From Eonycteris spelaea (lineage: Eukaryota; Chordata; Mammalia; Chiroptera; Pteropodidae): a stretch of DNA of 64,000 nt. The DNA is taken from positions 6,863,501-6,927,500 of the forward strand of contig PUFA01000092.1 in assembly GCA_003508835.1 (NCBI GenBank), written 5' to 3'. How positions within the stretch are numbered: the first letter of the stretch is position 1; every line of letters starts with the position of its first letter. Under the pieces are notes generated by a model. That model saw only the letters and a list, made by a program, of their open reading frames with translations. It was not told the DNA's origin and made no database searches. A program made the position numbers and the translations under genes. Of this stretch, positions 1 through 12,084 are shown in pieces.

Positions 1-646
1 GTGAAAATGTCTGCTTTTGTCCGCCTGGAAAAAGCTAGCAAGCATTCAACAAACTCAATTAGTTTGGTCCAAGTGATCAAATCTTTTTCACAGCCATGAA
101 TGCATTTTGTTAAAAACTGACCAGTCGGTAATGTGTCAGGATTATTCATAGGGCGTAAACCAGCCATGTTAAATCCAGAACTTTAAAAAACTGTTAAAAT
201 GCGTCCGCCTTTTAATGTGTTTTTCGGCCCTAAGACTTTCAGTGGGTATGTGAACGCTTTTATTAAAAGTACTTTCACGTCCATACGGTGTCTACTCTGA
301 AAAACTTAGGTGTCCCCCTCCCCTGCATTCCATCTTCACCACCTCGTCCGTTCCTCTCCCCGTTCCCCTCCCACCACGCCTCCGCCCCCGGAATCACCGC
401 ACGTTTCCCGGACCGAAGCCCCGAGGTCCCCGTCCAGGCCGGTGGACGAGACCCGTTTCCCCTTCCCCCAAACAACAGATCCCGGGCCGGCCCACGAGCC
501 CGCTCCCGAGGCGCAGTGGCGGGTGGGTGTGTCCCGCGCTCGGTTCGCTGGTCAGTCCGCTAGCCAGTCCACTAGTTCGTGGGTCGGCCGAAGCCCTGTG
601 GACTGGAATGTCCCCTTTCGCCGCCAAGTCCCGCGGCCCCGCTCAC
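1..646 (-). other. PGM3: Probable PGM3 intron 1 (5' end of gene)
   Basis: No coding exon is recognised here. The right part is GC-rich and contains a good splice donor on the minus strand (exon AGAG then GTGAGC, donor GT at 646-645). That suggests a non-coding first exon of a minus-strand gene ends at 647 and this stretch is its first intron. In human, PGM3 (phosphoacetylglucosamine mutase of the UDP-GlcNAc pathway) lies head-to-head with RWDD2A, so PGM3 is the natural candidate. No PGM3 protein sequence is visible in the window, so the name rests on synteny only. Bases 1-300 show nothing else I can name. Confidence 0.5.
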
Positions 647-760
647 CTCTGCCGGGAGACTCCGCGTCTCTCCCACTGCGCAGAACAACTAGCTCGCGAC
701 GACGCCTGAAACCAGAGTGCAGCTCTCGGAACCCGCAGACGTGGCCCTGCGTGGCTTCCG
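647..760 (-). other. PGM3: Candidate PGM3 non-coding exon 1
   Basis: The minus strand reads into a strong donor, with the last exon base at 647 and GTGAGC beyond. The 5' limit is a guess, because the start site cannot be read from sequence; 760 is only a placeholder. It would be 5' UTR. The assignment to PGM3 follows the known head-to-head arrangement with RWDD2A in other mammals. Confidence 0.4.
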
Positions 761-799
761 GCCGGCCGCCACGCCCCTCAGCCAATCACGGCGGGGGAG

Positions 800-875
800 G
801 GCCCGCTGGCCCCGCCCCATCCCGCCCCCTGCGGGTCGCGCGCAGCTCGCGCCTGCGGAACTGTGGATCCGCGCG
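800..875 (+). other. RWDD2A: Candidate RWDD2A non-coding exon 1
   Basis: A plus-strand donor (GCGCG then GTGAGCGGG, GT at 876-877) sits just downstream of the CCAAT and GC boxes and is a good end for an untranslated first exon. The 5' boundary is approximate. Exon 1 would be joined to the coding exon that starts at 1863 or 1876. Confidence 0.45.
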
Positions 876-1892
876 GTGAGCGGGCTTGGGGTTTTTTTCT
901 TTGAATGACCTGGAAGGGTGAGGCAGGCCAAGGGTCGCGGGCTGTCGGAACACAGCGACCGGCAGAGACAGAGCCCCGCCTCCAATGTGGGTCTCGGGGT
1001 GGCAGATCTCGTGTTCCAGGGAAGCCGCCGATCCTAGTGGTCCTGGATGGGGGTACCAGCCCCGATTTGAGGCCTCTGATAAGGTGGCCTCGGCCACAGT
1101 AAGCGCCATCCTCCCTACTGCATCCCCTTCTCGGTTCTCGAGGTTCATCTTCTCAGTCCGCCGCCCCCTCCCCATCTCCCTGCCTCAGCTCACACTAAAC
1201 GTCATTTTATTTACGTACCTGTAAGACCTCCCCTAAACCTGGGCCAAAGGCAGATGGAGCCAAGTCGTCCAGACCTCCCATCATGCCGCCCCCGGCCGGT
1301 GTGGCTCTCGGGAGAGGCGGAAAGGCCCACCCAGGAGGGGTCCGTGGCGCTAGGGCCGAGGGGCGACAACTGGCAATGGGGTCGGTGGGACCCTAAAGAC
1401 CCCAGAGCCGGGGAACCCAGAGCTCAGCCCCATCGGCACTGCGGACCCCTCGCCGCAGAGTCAGGCTCCGCCAAGCGTAGGACCTGGGGGGATTCGGAAG
1501 CTGGGCCCCTTGCCATTCCCAGAACTCAGGCTTGAAGAGCGTCTGCGGGTGTTTGCCAACCACCTGCAAGCGAATAATTCAGAACACTTGTTGAAAGTCT
1601 AAATTCCCGGATCTAGATCGGAAGCGGGAATGGAGGGAAAGGGACTGGAATGCTGCACTTTAACGAAGTGTCCTGGGGAATGTTGTGCTTACTAGATTTG
1701 GGGGTCAGGAGATAAAGCAGAAGAATGTAAGTGTCCTTGTTTGTGCCCTTAGATCTCAGCGCCTAGCATTCCTCCAAAACTGCTTCCACGCAAAGGGAAC
1801 TTCGGGAAATTTCGCTGGACACCTACAACAAACCCAGTGGCCCTGGCCCTGGCCCTTTCCAGTTGTCCTGGGCAGGTTGATTTCGAGGCGAC

Positions 1893-3782
1893 ATGTCCTC
1901 TGCTTCTATGAAAGAATGCCTGCAGCTTCAGATACTGGAGATGGAAATGCTGTTTTCTATGTTTCCTAACCAAGGAGAAGTAAAACTTGAAGATGTAAAT
2001 GCCCTGACGAAATATAAAGAGATATTTGGAAGGCACAAGGGAGGCGCTGCCACCAAAAATTGAATTTGTGATTACTCTCCAGATTGAGGAACCCAAGGTA
2101 AGTGCCCTCAGCTGTTTCGTTGCCAGGTACCCAGTTTTTCTTGGAAACACTTGGAACGTGAGCTTTCAGTTCAGGAAAGAAATAGAGAATATTCTAGATG
2201 CATATTTCCTTTACTTGTTTGAAAGCAAAATATGTAAAATATTGGATTCCTTCTAAATTGTCTTCAATAAACATCCTGAATTTTATATAAATATGCACAC
2301 CTTTTTAACAAATATGCCCTATATTTGTATTAAAAACGTCTTGCAGTTTTATACTACCATTGTTATTCTGCACACTCATCCTTTTTTTTTTCAACAACCC
2401 AACTATTATAGTATGGACTATCTTGTAACATATATCATAACTTTCACAAATCTAAATATTGCCTTTAGCAAAACTGGCTATTCAGGAGTAAATGAATGTT
2501 TCTTTGGTGGCACCCTAACACAGAAAACAAAAACAGACAATCTAAATACTAAAAATGAATTTATCTTTATCTTCTGACCCATGTATCTCTGACATTAGCA
2601 AAGCATAGGTAACAAAGGGACTAGCCATTTGAGAACCACTCTTCTAGTTTTTTCCTACTCATTCTTCAGTTGTCATTCCCTTAGAGGAGGCTTCCTGGTT
2701 CCCCAGAATGGATTCAGTTTCTCTGGTGATGCATTTCAGTGGATCCCCATATTTTTCCATGGTAATGCTTCTCACCATTGAAATTAAATACTTGATATGT
2801 GTAATGATTTGTTTAATGTCTCTCTCCTTCCCTAGGCTCTAGGCTTCATAAAGGGCAGAACTAGTGTCTTCACTTCTTTATTCTAGCATAAAATAACTAG
2901 CACGGTTAGGTGTTCGATGAATATCAGAACAAACAAATGCATAAATGAAAGGAATAGTCTGTTTGTTAAATAGTATAGTGTCTGGCACATAGCTGGTACT
3001 TCAAAGTAGCAATAGCTGTTATATTTATCAAAATCATGAAGTTGCCATTGATAAACTAGCTTGTGATTTTATGGTACTTAAATCTATTTGATTTTCATTT
3101 TAAGGTGAAAATTGATTTGCAAGTAACCATGCCTCACAGCTACCCCTATGTAGCATTGCAGCTGTTTGGACGGTCATCTGAACTTGACAGACAACAGCAA
3201 TTGCTTCTGAACAAAGGTCTCACTTCTTATATAGGGACTTTTGATCCAGGTGAGCTCTGTGTATGTGCAGCAATCCAGTGGTTACAGGATAACAGTGCCT
3301 CCTATTTCCTGAACAGAAAGCTCCTTTACGTACCATCTGTACAGGCAAAGCCAGTCAAGAACACATTCCTCCGAATGTGGATCTACAGCCACCATATATA
3401 TCAGCAGGACCTAAGGAAGAAGATTTTAGATGCTGGGAAAAGGTTAGATGTGACTGGATTTTGCATGACAGGAAAGCCTGGTATAATCTGTGTGGAGGGC
3501 TTCAAAGAGCGTTGTGAGGAATTCTGGCACACAATTAGGTATCCCAATTGGAAACACATTTCCTGTAAGCACGCTGAAAGTATTGAAACCGAAGGAAATG
3601 GGGAGGATCTGCGCCTGTTCCATTCTTTTGAAGAATTACTCCTTGAGGCCCATGGTGACTACGGATTAAGGAATGACTATCACATGAATCTGGGCCAGTT
3701 CTTAGAATTTCTAAAAAAACACAAAAGTGAGCATGTCTTCCAAATATTATTTGGAATTGAAAGCAAAAGTTCAGACTCCTAG
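1893..3782 (+). CDS. RWDD2A: RWD domain-containing protein 2A, two coding exons, with an apparent frameshift
   Basis: Coding exons are 1893-2097 and 3105-3782, joined by a GT-AG intron (donor GTAAGT at 2098, acceptor TTTTAAG ending 3104). Exon 2 may begin at 1863 (after CCCTTTCCAG) or 1876. The ATG at 1893 has a G at -3 and is followed by the expected RWDD2A N-terminus. The RWD fold should span roughly residues 15-135, followed by the conserved C-terminal DUF1115 region to the end. The length is 293 residues after allowing for one extra base, close to the human length of about 292. That extra A lies in the AAA run at 2010-2012. As written, translation from the ATG would stop at 2061-2063 after 56 codons. 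The second exon is fully open and highly conserved ([11 protein letters not shown] near its start, ending in SKSSDS). RWD domains mediate protein-protein contacts; the specific role of RWDD2A is poorly known. I regard the gene as real and the shift as a probable sequence error. Confidence 0.93.
2010..2012 (+). other. RWDD2A: Single-base insertion (frameshift) in RWDD2A exon 2
   Basis: Upstream of this A-run the frame from ATG 1893 gives the RWDD2A N-terminus. Downstream, the conserved reading (beginning TTG GAA GGC at 2026) is in the +1 frame. One surplus A explains the change exactly. The flanking coding sequence shows no other damage. Confidence 0.85.
2098..3104 (+). other. RWDD2A intron 2, with an L2-like repeat
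   Basis: This intron is about 1 kb, with donor GTAAGT and a T-rich acceptor. About 2650-2960 resembles an L2 3' end on the plus strand: the 'cataaagggcagaactagtg' type text followed by an 'atgaa' repeat near 2935-2950. The rest is AT-rich with no recognised feature. Confidence 0.6.
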
Positions 3783-3832
3783 GAAGCTATTAAAAAGCCT
3801 ATGCTTATATTTCTCTAAACAGTATCTCTGTT

Positions 3833-3838
3833 AATAAA
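3833..3838 (+). terminator. RWDD2A: Candidate proximal polyadenylation signal of RWDD2A
   Basis: AATAAA lies about 50 bases after the RWDD2A stop codon. Confidence 0.45.
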
Positions 3839-3999
3839 ACCAAAATGAAAAGACCAGTGGCTATTTAGTGTCCTCTGTGAGAAACCTAGCTCCAGAATTT
3901 TACCTGGTAATGAAACACATAGGCCTTTAACTTTGTAACAGTGCAATTGTGATGTTATCTCTATGTTCTTGTGTTAACTGAAAACTATTTTTGTAAATT

Positions 4000-4005
4000 A
4001 ATAAA
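4000..4005 (+). terminator. RWDD2A: Candidate distal polyadenylation signal of RWDD2A
   Basis: AATAAA lies about 220 bases after the stop, followed by T/G-containing sequence. Either this or the signal at 3833 could end the mRNA; the sequence alone does not choose. Confidence 0.5.
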
Positions 4006-4019
4006 TCAGTCAGTTTAAC

Positions 4020-6300
4020 TGGTGAAGCTGATTTGATTAAAGAGGAGTCAAAGCCTATAGTTAATGTCAATAGTCAAACTGCAGCTCTAAATTCATAAAT
4101 AGGAATAACATCTCTTTCATGATGCTAGCACACAGATAGCACATCACATTTTCTTTCATTATTGGAGATGAATTCCAAATCAAGTTTAAAATGAGAACAA
4201 AAACAGCAAGTTTACTACATTTCTTATTTTATGTTAAACCCCCTATTGTGTTTTCTTTTTCTTTTAGTAAAACTAGATCTTAACTAATGGCAAAAATCAT
4301 AGTAATGAAGTCCTAGAGTAATGAAGATGACACCTGTTCTTTTGCTGCTTACATCTGTTGATCAATGATACTAAGGATAATGATACCAATATTTTTCAAT
4401 TCTTATCCACAAAAAAAAAAATGATATGGTTTCTTGTCTACAAAGTGCTCCACAGGTAACGCAAACTGGCAACCTTTGCCCAGGTGCAAGGCAAGAGTGC
4501 TGGGGATGGGTGTGGACCATCACCTTAATGGGGGAAAAAAATCAAGCTCTACAATTGCGAGATAAGTCACTGCGATCTCTTCTGAAAGTTGTAAGCCCCC
4601 AGAGTCCACTAGTCTTTTTCAAAATGAGAGGTTATTTTAATGATAATCCTTATTAAAGGAGCACTTACCAAACCTTTTCGTGACAAAGTACCCCTCCCCA
4701 AGAATTTCTGGGAGTCTCACCTGTTTTAAGGGGTGTCCTAAGCTGCCTCTGCAGCCTTTTCCGGTTTCCATAATCTCTCTCTGCCTACTAATGCCCTCTC
4801 TCAGGGAGCATTTCATACTTCCGCTGGATTCCAGACACCTGCTGATGCCCTGTCCCCTCAGAATGTCAAAGCTGGTATTGAGATTTGGTCACTTGGACAG
4901 GAATGCCTCCCTCCCCATTTTGCGATACTTTGTTGGATGACAATTGCTGTGTGCACTGGGGAGCTTACAGAATTTTTGATGAAACAGTACATTCTGGTTT
5001 TACTGTGTCTATGATGCAGACACGTGTCCTTGGGCTGGGGGCAAGGACTTATGGAATAGTAGACCCAGCACTAAGCGACTCTCCTGACCTTGAGGCCTTT
5101 GAACGGGGTCTACTCTGTCTTGCTTGTGCTCTTAGTTCAGAATGAGTTTCCTTTCATGCCACAACTCAGCTCTGTCATGGGCCCATCTTGCCAGATCTGC
5201 CAGCTTGCCCATTTGTATTTTAATCCTAGCATTGGATATGGCTGGAACTCAAACTGGGGCCTCACGTTTTACTTATAAACAAAGGAAAGGAACAGGACTT
5301 ACTTGCACTGTAAACAATGTAGTGTAGGAGTCATTTTCCTACATGATCTCCCCAAGACCATCAGTAAGCATAATTAACATTCAAGAGTTTTTAGGCTCTA
5401 AACAGATGTACCTCCATTATTTTTTTCCTTTGAAATGAGACAGGATGTGGATCTACCTAACATGTGCCTAAACCACTCATAGAGGTTTTTTCCCTACGAT
5501 TAAATGGGCAAAAGTAGCAACAGAAAGATAAGCTTAAAGAACTAAAAACTGAAACAACAAAAAAAGATTATTTACAAAACTCGAATGAAAGAAATGTTAG
5601 TTTATGACCTCTTTCCTGCTTCTTGAGCTATTTATGATAATTTTTCAGAACTTACTTTTACATGCCCATATGAGCATACAGCAATTCTTTATTCCTATCA
5701 GAAACACTAATAGATATTAATTATGGGAGACGTATAGGTTTTTTGGGGAAAAATACACATATTTGATAATTCAAAGCTAAGCTACGTATGTATGGTAGAT
5801 TGCTGGTTTTGTTTGCTCAGCTTGATATGAACACATAGCACCCTCTCATCACACCCCCCATACACACACACATACACACACACTTTGGGGAACTACTCCT
5901 TCTCTGTATGGTTTGAGAGAAGTGATTAGTATCACTGGTAGTCTCCCTTTGAGCTCCTGCTGCTTCATATGTGCCTAAACCACACGTAGAGATTAGACCC
6001 ATAGTGCTGCCTTTATTCCTGTGCTTGGGTGTTCAACTGCTCCTTTGAGCCACTCAGTATATTCCCTTTTCTTCTTGAAAGTCAGAATCAGTCTCAATTG
6101 CTTGAAACTGAAGAATCCTGACACTGTATATGTCCATTATATTTTTTAAATGGTTATCTGGAAAGTATGTTCATTATAAATGTTGTAGTATCTTTTTAAA
6201 ACTTATTGAATTAAATCAGCATTTCTTCAAATGTGTTCTTGGCTTTTTGTTCCTTGTTGGTCTATTATCTGTTAGGCTAAAGGCTGAGGAGTTTTAATAA
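4020..6300. other. Intergenic, no gene recognised
   Basis: This is the space between RWDD2A and the L1/ERV-rich block. Moderately GC-richer text at 4430-5320 contains short open frames on the plus strand, but none resembles a known protein and no splice structure is evident. A short CA-rich stretch lies at about 5862-5884. An old repeat or LTR remnant is possible, but I cannot name it. Confidence 0.5.
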
Positions 6301-8260
6301 TGGATTGAAGAGTGGGCGAGATGACTTGGTAAACCATAACATAAGAACTCTAAAACTTTCCTATACTACATCAGGAATACATTGCCTATGAACTTGAGTT
6401 TCCATATAGGCTGCTTACGTGACATCCATCCCTTCTAAGAACTTGAGAAGACCCTGAGGAAGCCTATCTGAGGTCTTCACGGAACCCTTTTAAACAGGAC
6501 AATTTTCTTTCATTTGCTTTTACCTCAAGTAGCCTAGTGTAAGTTGAAAAAAAACAGGTATTTTCTAAAGAGTGCATGGTTTAATCAAAAATCCCGGTTT
6601 CATACAGAATCCTGATTTGCCTCAAAACTGGGCCCATTGGATGAATCTCTCCCATAAAGTCCAAATAGTAGAACTACTCTCAGAGTAGCTTGGACTAACT
6701 GGAGAGGCCTTTCTTTTTCTGAGCCCAGTAAAAGCTAGCAGCATTTGGATCACCCATAAATGATTCTAAATAGAACATACAAAACTGTAAGAAGCCCACC
6801 AAACACTGAGTTTCCTCCTTAGTTGTAGGTAGAACCAAGTATACAATTTGTTCCCTATGATGGGGACATTCCAATATGCATAAGACATCGGACCTCCACA
6901 AATGTGGCTGAGGTGTCAGACTCTTGTGTTCTGTTGGGAGTTACGTTCTTAGTTTAGCAGGTATCCAGAGAACTTAATGACACCTGTGTTCCAGGTCCTA
7001 TGAGTATAGTAGCATCATTAATGTTTCAGAGCAGCATTATGCCCTGTACGATGATGAGATGATCAAGGTCTGGAATCAAGAATTATGTTCTAGCACAGAG
7101 TCAAAGAGTTAATGAAACATTGACAAAAGGTAATCTGTAATATTGCTTGCTATAGCACAAACTGCTTCAGGGCCCACTACTTACTGGAATAAAGGAAAAT
7201 CATCCAAAAAGCCTTGGTCAAATCAGTAACTGATTTGCTCCAAGAAAGAGAGCTTGTCTGACAGCAGCTGCAATTGGGATCACCATCTGCTTAAAACAGT
7301 GAATATGTGCTGTCATTCTCAAAGATCCATCTGTCTTCTGCACATGCTAAAGGTTGTCAATTCAAGATGTGGTAAGAATCACACCCCTGCTTATTTTAAA
7401 GCTTTTGATGGTAGGACTTATCTCTGCAGATCATTTGGTACTTCCTGCCAAAATAACTCTTTTTACACATCAGGGATCCAATGTGGGGATATTGATACAG
7501 ATGATGAAGAAATCAATTCTAACTCTTCACTGGGAGAATAACAAGAGGATGGATTTATTGCTACAGCATACACTTTGTCCCATAGACACAATGGTTTCAG
7601 AGACCCCAGAAATTTGTATTTGTTCAGACTGTTGCCAGATGATTTCCAAAAGGCCTAGTAGTTTCCTTTTTGCAAAGCAGTTATCTGAGTTAACGGAAGA
7701 TTTTGGAAACATTTATATTTCAGAATTCTTCCTTTTCGGGGTCTTTCATTCATATCTGTGCTCAGCAACTTGGTGAGAGCCATGACACTCTATCTTGGTG
7801 GCTGTAGTCATGCATTTTTGCTGGTGTTGTTATACGTATCAAGTAGACCTATGTGGGTTGCCGACATATTTGATGCTAAGCCAACCTGATGATATCCAGC
7901 TGATATACACCGGTGTGGCTTATCAGTTGTATATACAGGCATCCATTTTTCTTGGCCAGTACCTGTGCTGTCCTAGTTAAATTTTTCAACATCATTTCAG
8001 GCCATGGGGCCCTGCGATTTACTGGTCACTAGCGAAGATTTTTTTAGACCAAACTATTCTGAGCACAGTAGATCTGCTTCTATTATGATAACTGTTTCCA
8101 CCTTGTCTCAGTTGTTAATTGCCTTGCGTGAAGTGCTGCTGCTAAGCCTCTATCAACCCCAAGATTCTGCTCTATCCATTGAAATAGAGAGCCCATTTTA
8201 ACCACAGCATTCCCACAAGCCTCTCCAGCTTACAGAGTCATTAAAATACCTTTCCTGTCC
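6300..8260 (-). mobile_element. Degraded endogenous-retrovirus-like pol remnant
   Basis: On the minus strand, the frame at 6695-6901 gives a stretch resembling the connection between reverse transcriptase and RNase H of vertebrate endogenous retroviruses. It has the 'KEE-Q-LVG' and later 'ASF-W' spacing typical of that region. Flanking DNA up to about 8260 has similar composition and several short minus-strand frames interrupted by stops and shifts. No intact open frame, LTR pair or primer-binding site was identified, so this is a dead fossil. The limits are approximate and the class was not determined. Confidence 0.5.
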
Positions 8261-8261
8261 T

Positions 8262-10646
8262 CAACAAACATTAGCAAACCAAATTCAACAATACATTAAA
8301 AGGTCATACACCATGATCAAGTGAGATTTATTCCTAGGATGCAAGGATGGTTCAAAATCAGCAAATCAACCAATGTGATACATCACACTGATAAAATGAA
8401 GGACAAACATTATATGATCATCTCGGTAGATGCATAAAAAGCACTGACAAAATTCAACATCCATTTATGAGAAAAACATTAACAAAGTGAGTACAGAGGA
8501 AACTTACATCAGCATAATAAAGGCCATATATGACAAACAGACAGCTAATATCATACTCTGTGGTAAAAAACTGAAAGTTTTTCTTCTAAGATCAGAAACA
8601 AGGATGCCCACTCTTGCCACTTTTATTCACCATAGTATTTAATGTCCTAGGCAGAGCAATTAGGCAACAAAAAGAAATAAAAGCATCCAAACTGAAGATG
8701 AAAAAGTAAAACTGCCTCTATTGGCAGATGACATAATATTACAGAGAAAACCCTAAAGACTGCCCCAAAACGGTTAGAACTAATAAACAAATGTAGTAAA
8801 GTTACAGAATACGAAATCAATATACAAAAATCTGTTGCATTTATATACAGTAATAAACTATAAGATAGAGAAATTAAGAAACTATCCTATTTATAATTGC
8901 ATCAAAAATAATAAGATGCCTAAGAAATATTTTAAACAAGGTGAAACACCTGTAGAGTGAAAATGATAAGACACTGATGAAAGAAAGTGAAGAAGACACA
9001 AGTAAATGGAAAGCTATTCCATGCTCACCAATTGAAGAATTAACATTAGCAACACTAATTAACTAATTATTCATTATTTACAACCCAGAGCAATCTACAG
9101 ATTCAATATAATCTCTATCAAAATTCCAACAGCATTTTCACAGAAATAGAACCACCAATTCTAAAATGTGTATAGAACCGCAAAAAACCCTGAATACCCA
9201 AAGCAACCTTGAAATAGAACAAAGTTGGGGCATCACACATCTTGATTTCAACTATACTGCAAAACTACAGTAATCAAACTATGGCGTTGGCATAAAAAGA
9301 CACACAGATCAATGGAACAGAATAGAGACCCAGAAATAAACCTACGCACGCATACACGGTCAATTAATTTATGTCAAAGGAGCCAAGAATATACAATGGG
9401 GAAAGAACAGTCTCTTCAATAAATGGTAGTGAGAAAACTAGACAGCCACATGTAAAAGAATAAAACTGGACTACTACCTTACACCATACACAAAAATTAA
9501 CTCAAAATGGACTAAAGAGCTGAACCAAACACCTGAAACCATAAAACTTCTAGAAGAAAAACATAAGCCACAAACTACTTGACACAGATCTTGGCGGTGA
9601 TTTTTTTGGATTTGACACTGAGAGCAAAGGCAACAAAAGCAAAACTAAAGAAGCAGGGACTACATCACACTGAAAAGCTCTGCATAGCAAAGTCCAACCT
9701 CAACAAAATGAAAAGACGATCTACTGAATGGAAGAAAATATTTGCAAGTCATATATCTGACAAGGAGCTAATATCCAAAATATAAAAAGAACTCGTACAG
9801 CCCAATAACTGAAAAATAACCCAATTAAAAAAGACAGAGGACCTGAATAGACATTATTCAAAAGAAAATACACAGATGGCCAACGAGTATATGAAAAGAT
9901 GCTACATCACATCATTGGAGAAAAGCAAATCAAAACCACAATGAGGTATCACCTCACACCTGTTAGAATAGCTATTATCAAAATGGCAAGAAATAATAAG
10001 TGTTGGCATGGATGTTAAGAAAAGGCAACCCTTTTTACTGTGATGGGCATAAATTGGTGGAGCCACTATGGAAAATAACATGGAGTTTCCTCAAAAATTA
10101 TTAAATAGAAACTACTATGATCTAGCGATTCTACTTCTAGGTATTTATCTGAAGAAAATGAAAATACTAATTCGTAGAGATATATGGGCTCCATGTTCAT
10201 TGCAGCATTATTTACAATAGGCAAGACATGGAAACAAAGTAAATTTCCAACAACAAACAGGCAAATGGGCATTATGGTAAATGAAACTTACATGTGAAAT
10301 CTAAAACAGACAAATAAACATTGAGCTCATACCTATAGAGAACAGACTGGTGGTTGCCAGAGGTAGGAGGGGTGTGGGGGAACACATACATATTTCATCA
10401 TAAAATAACCATAAGATGTAATGTACAGCATGGTGACTATAGTTGACAATACTGTATTATGTATTTGAAAGTTGCTAAATCTCAAAACTTCTCATCACAC
10501 ACAAAAAAGTTTTGTAACTATGTATGGTGACAAATGTTAACTAGACTTATTGTGGTGATTATTTTACAATACATACAAATGTTGAATCATGTTTTACATC
10601 TGAAACTAATATGTTATGTATTAATTATACCTCAATTTAAAAAATG
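8262..10646 (+). mobile_element. LINE-1 fragment (ORF2 3' half plus 3' UTR)
   Basis: This is plus-strand text typical of mammalian L1 ORF2 (for example the region coding for the reverse transcriptase 'pipeline' near 8300-8500), continuing through the C-terminal part to an old-style 3' end 'aattatacctcaattt' at about 10620-10640. It has many stops and indels and is inactive. The longest open piece is about 68 codons (9579-9785). Confidence 0.85.
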
Positions 10647-10649
10647 TCT

Positions 10650-10907
10650 GTCCCCCCCCACCCCCCCTCCCCGCCTCTGGTAACCACTAGTCTATTGTCC
10701 ATGTCCATGAGTCTGTTGTTTGCTCTATTCGTTTGTTGCTTTTAGGTTTATATCCCACATATAAGTGATAGCATGTGGATTTCAACTTTTTCTGTCTGGC
10801 TTATTTCACTCAGCATGATTATCTTGAGGTCCATCCATGTTGTCGCAAATGGCAGTATTTCATCTCTTCTTAAGGCTGAGTAATATTCCATTGTGTATAT
10901 GTACCGC
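10650..10907 (-). mobile_element. LINE-1 3'-region fragment, inverted relative to its neighbour
   Basis: After a C-rich run (10650-10670) the sequence is the antisense of L1 ORF2/3' sequence; 'gagtaatattccattgtgta' at about 10878-10897 is the complement of the familiar L1 text. It directly abuts the plus-strand L1 that ends near 10646. A short plus-strand L1-like tail (10908-10990) follows. Confidence 0.75.
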
Positions 10908-10999
10908 TGTAAGGGGGATGGGGAGGTGGGAGGCAGATGGGGTAAAAGGGGTCAAATATGTGATGACATTAAAGAATTAAAAATAAAAATACAAATAAT

Positions 11000-12080
11000 T
11001 TAAAAATATATTTTTATGGATGCTGTTAGGGAACCATTAGGATCAGCAGTCTGATTGCACACAACAAACGCGCTCTTCAACACTCTTATCTTTGTAAACC
11101 TTCATATTCCTTTGTATTATTTCAAGGGATGTTTGCATTCTCAATTTTATTCAATGTGGGCTATTATGAAGTCTACTCTTCAGGCAACTAACTGAACCAA
11201 CAAGTAGAATCGCTTTCAACTGCTCAAGGCAGCACACTGAATCCAGAAACTGTGGCAAGTGTACCCCATCACTCATTCCACCCGATCCCAAATAACACTT
11301 CTTCCTTAGTATATTTTCAGAATCCTATACATTTTCCTCATATTTTGCCAATATAAATGAGCAGTCTAGAATTCTTTTGGTGGGAGTTTTCTCTTGTGTT
11401 TGCCTTCTTAATTCTATCCACCACAGATTCTCTCTATGCTGGAATCTGATATTGTGTGTACAGAATAAGGAAAAGTAATGTGGGAGGAGCAGAAGGTAAA
11501 CTGAGTGAAGTCATTACAGATCTTCAAGCCAGGCAATAATGACCTCTTTAGACAGGAAGTGCTCCTGCTTTGATTAGCGAGGGAGGACATGTCAAGTGTT
11601 CTAGTTTGCCTGGGCTTGTGGGGTTTCCTGGGACACAGGACTTCAGTACTCGAACATGAGCTATTGTTCCCCTAGTTTAGTTTAGAATGTCGCAAGGCCT
11701 AAATCACAGTCTTACTGTTTCCTGGTCAATATTCCTAACTTTTACAGAAGAGGCCTGTGAGGCTGTGAATGCAACCCCTGGTATAATTTGGCACCGGGAG
11801 GTTAAGTATGACCTTGATTTTCAGTTATTTCAGCCTTACAGCTAGTAAGAGAGAAGATAGTCTTTTAGCAAAAACATAGATATTTTTCTAGCTTTCATAT
11901 TGTCCCTTGATCTGAGAATTTAAGCCTGAGTCTAAATTATCTCTTCCTTTATGACCCTATCTTTGTAGCGCAACCAACCCATGCCACAGTCCTGTATTTC
12001 TTCGCCCTTTACACTGTTTTATGGCAGCAGCCATTTATCAGCCTTCTCATCCTCAGATAAACCATCCCATCAATTTTTTA
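11000..12080. other. Intergenic, nothing recognised
   Basis: This stretch is AT-rich, non-coding, and has no open frame or known repeat that I can name. Confidence 0.4.
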
Positions 12081-12084
12081 CCTC

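Larger units (their letters stand above)
300..1530. promoter_or_regulatory. CpG island with bidirectional PGM3/RWDD2A promoter
   Basis: This stretch is strongly GC- and CpG-rich against an AT-rich surround. Between two divergent candidate first exons (minus-strand donor at 645-646, plus-strand donor at 876-877) it holds a CCAAT box (about 782-786) and GC-box-like CCCGCCCC motifs near 813-832. No clear TATA box is seen. This is the classic look of a TATA-less housekeeping bidirectional promoter. Start sites are probably between about 690 and 850, but they are not fixed by the sequence alone. Several long open frames here are a by-product of high GC and are not taken as genes. Confidence 0.75.

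Noticed and set aside
288..1535. Several long overlapping open frames on both strands (for example 310-879 and 786-1175)
   Set aside because: They lie in the CpG island, have arginine/proline/serine-rich CpG-driven composition, match no family I know and overlap the promoter and untranslated exons.
4426..5327. Cluster of plus-strand open frames after RWDD2A
   Set aside because: They are short, overlap in different frames, show no recognisable domain and have no splice structure. They are noted only as an unassigned stretch.
9579..9785. 68-codon open frame
   Set aside because: It is a surviving piece of L1 ORF2 within the 8262-10646 element and not a host gene.
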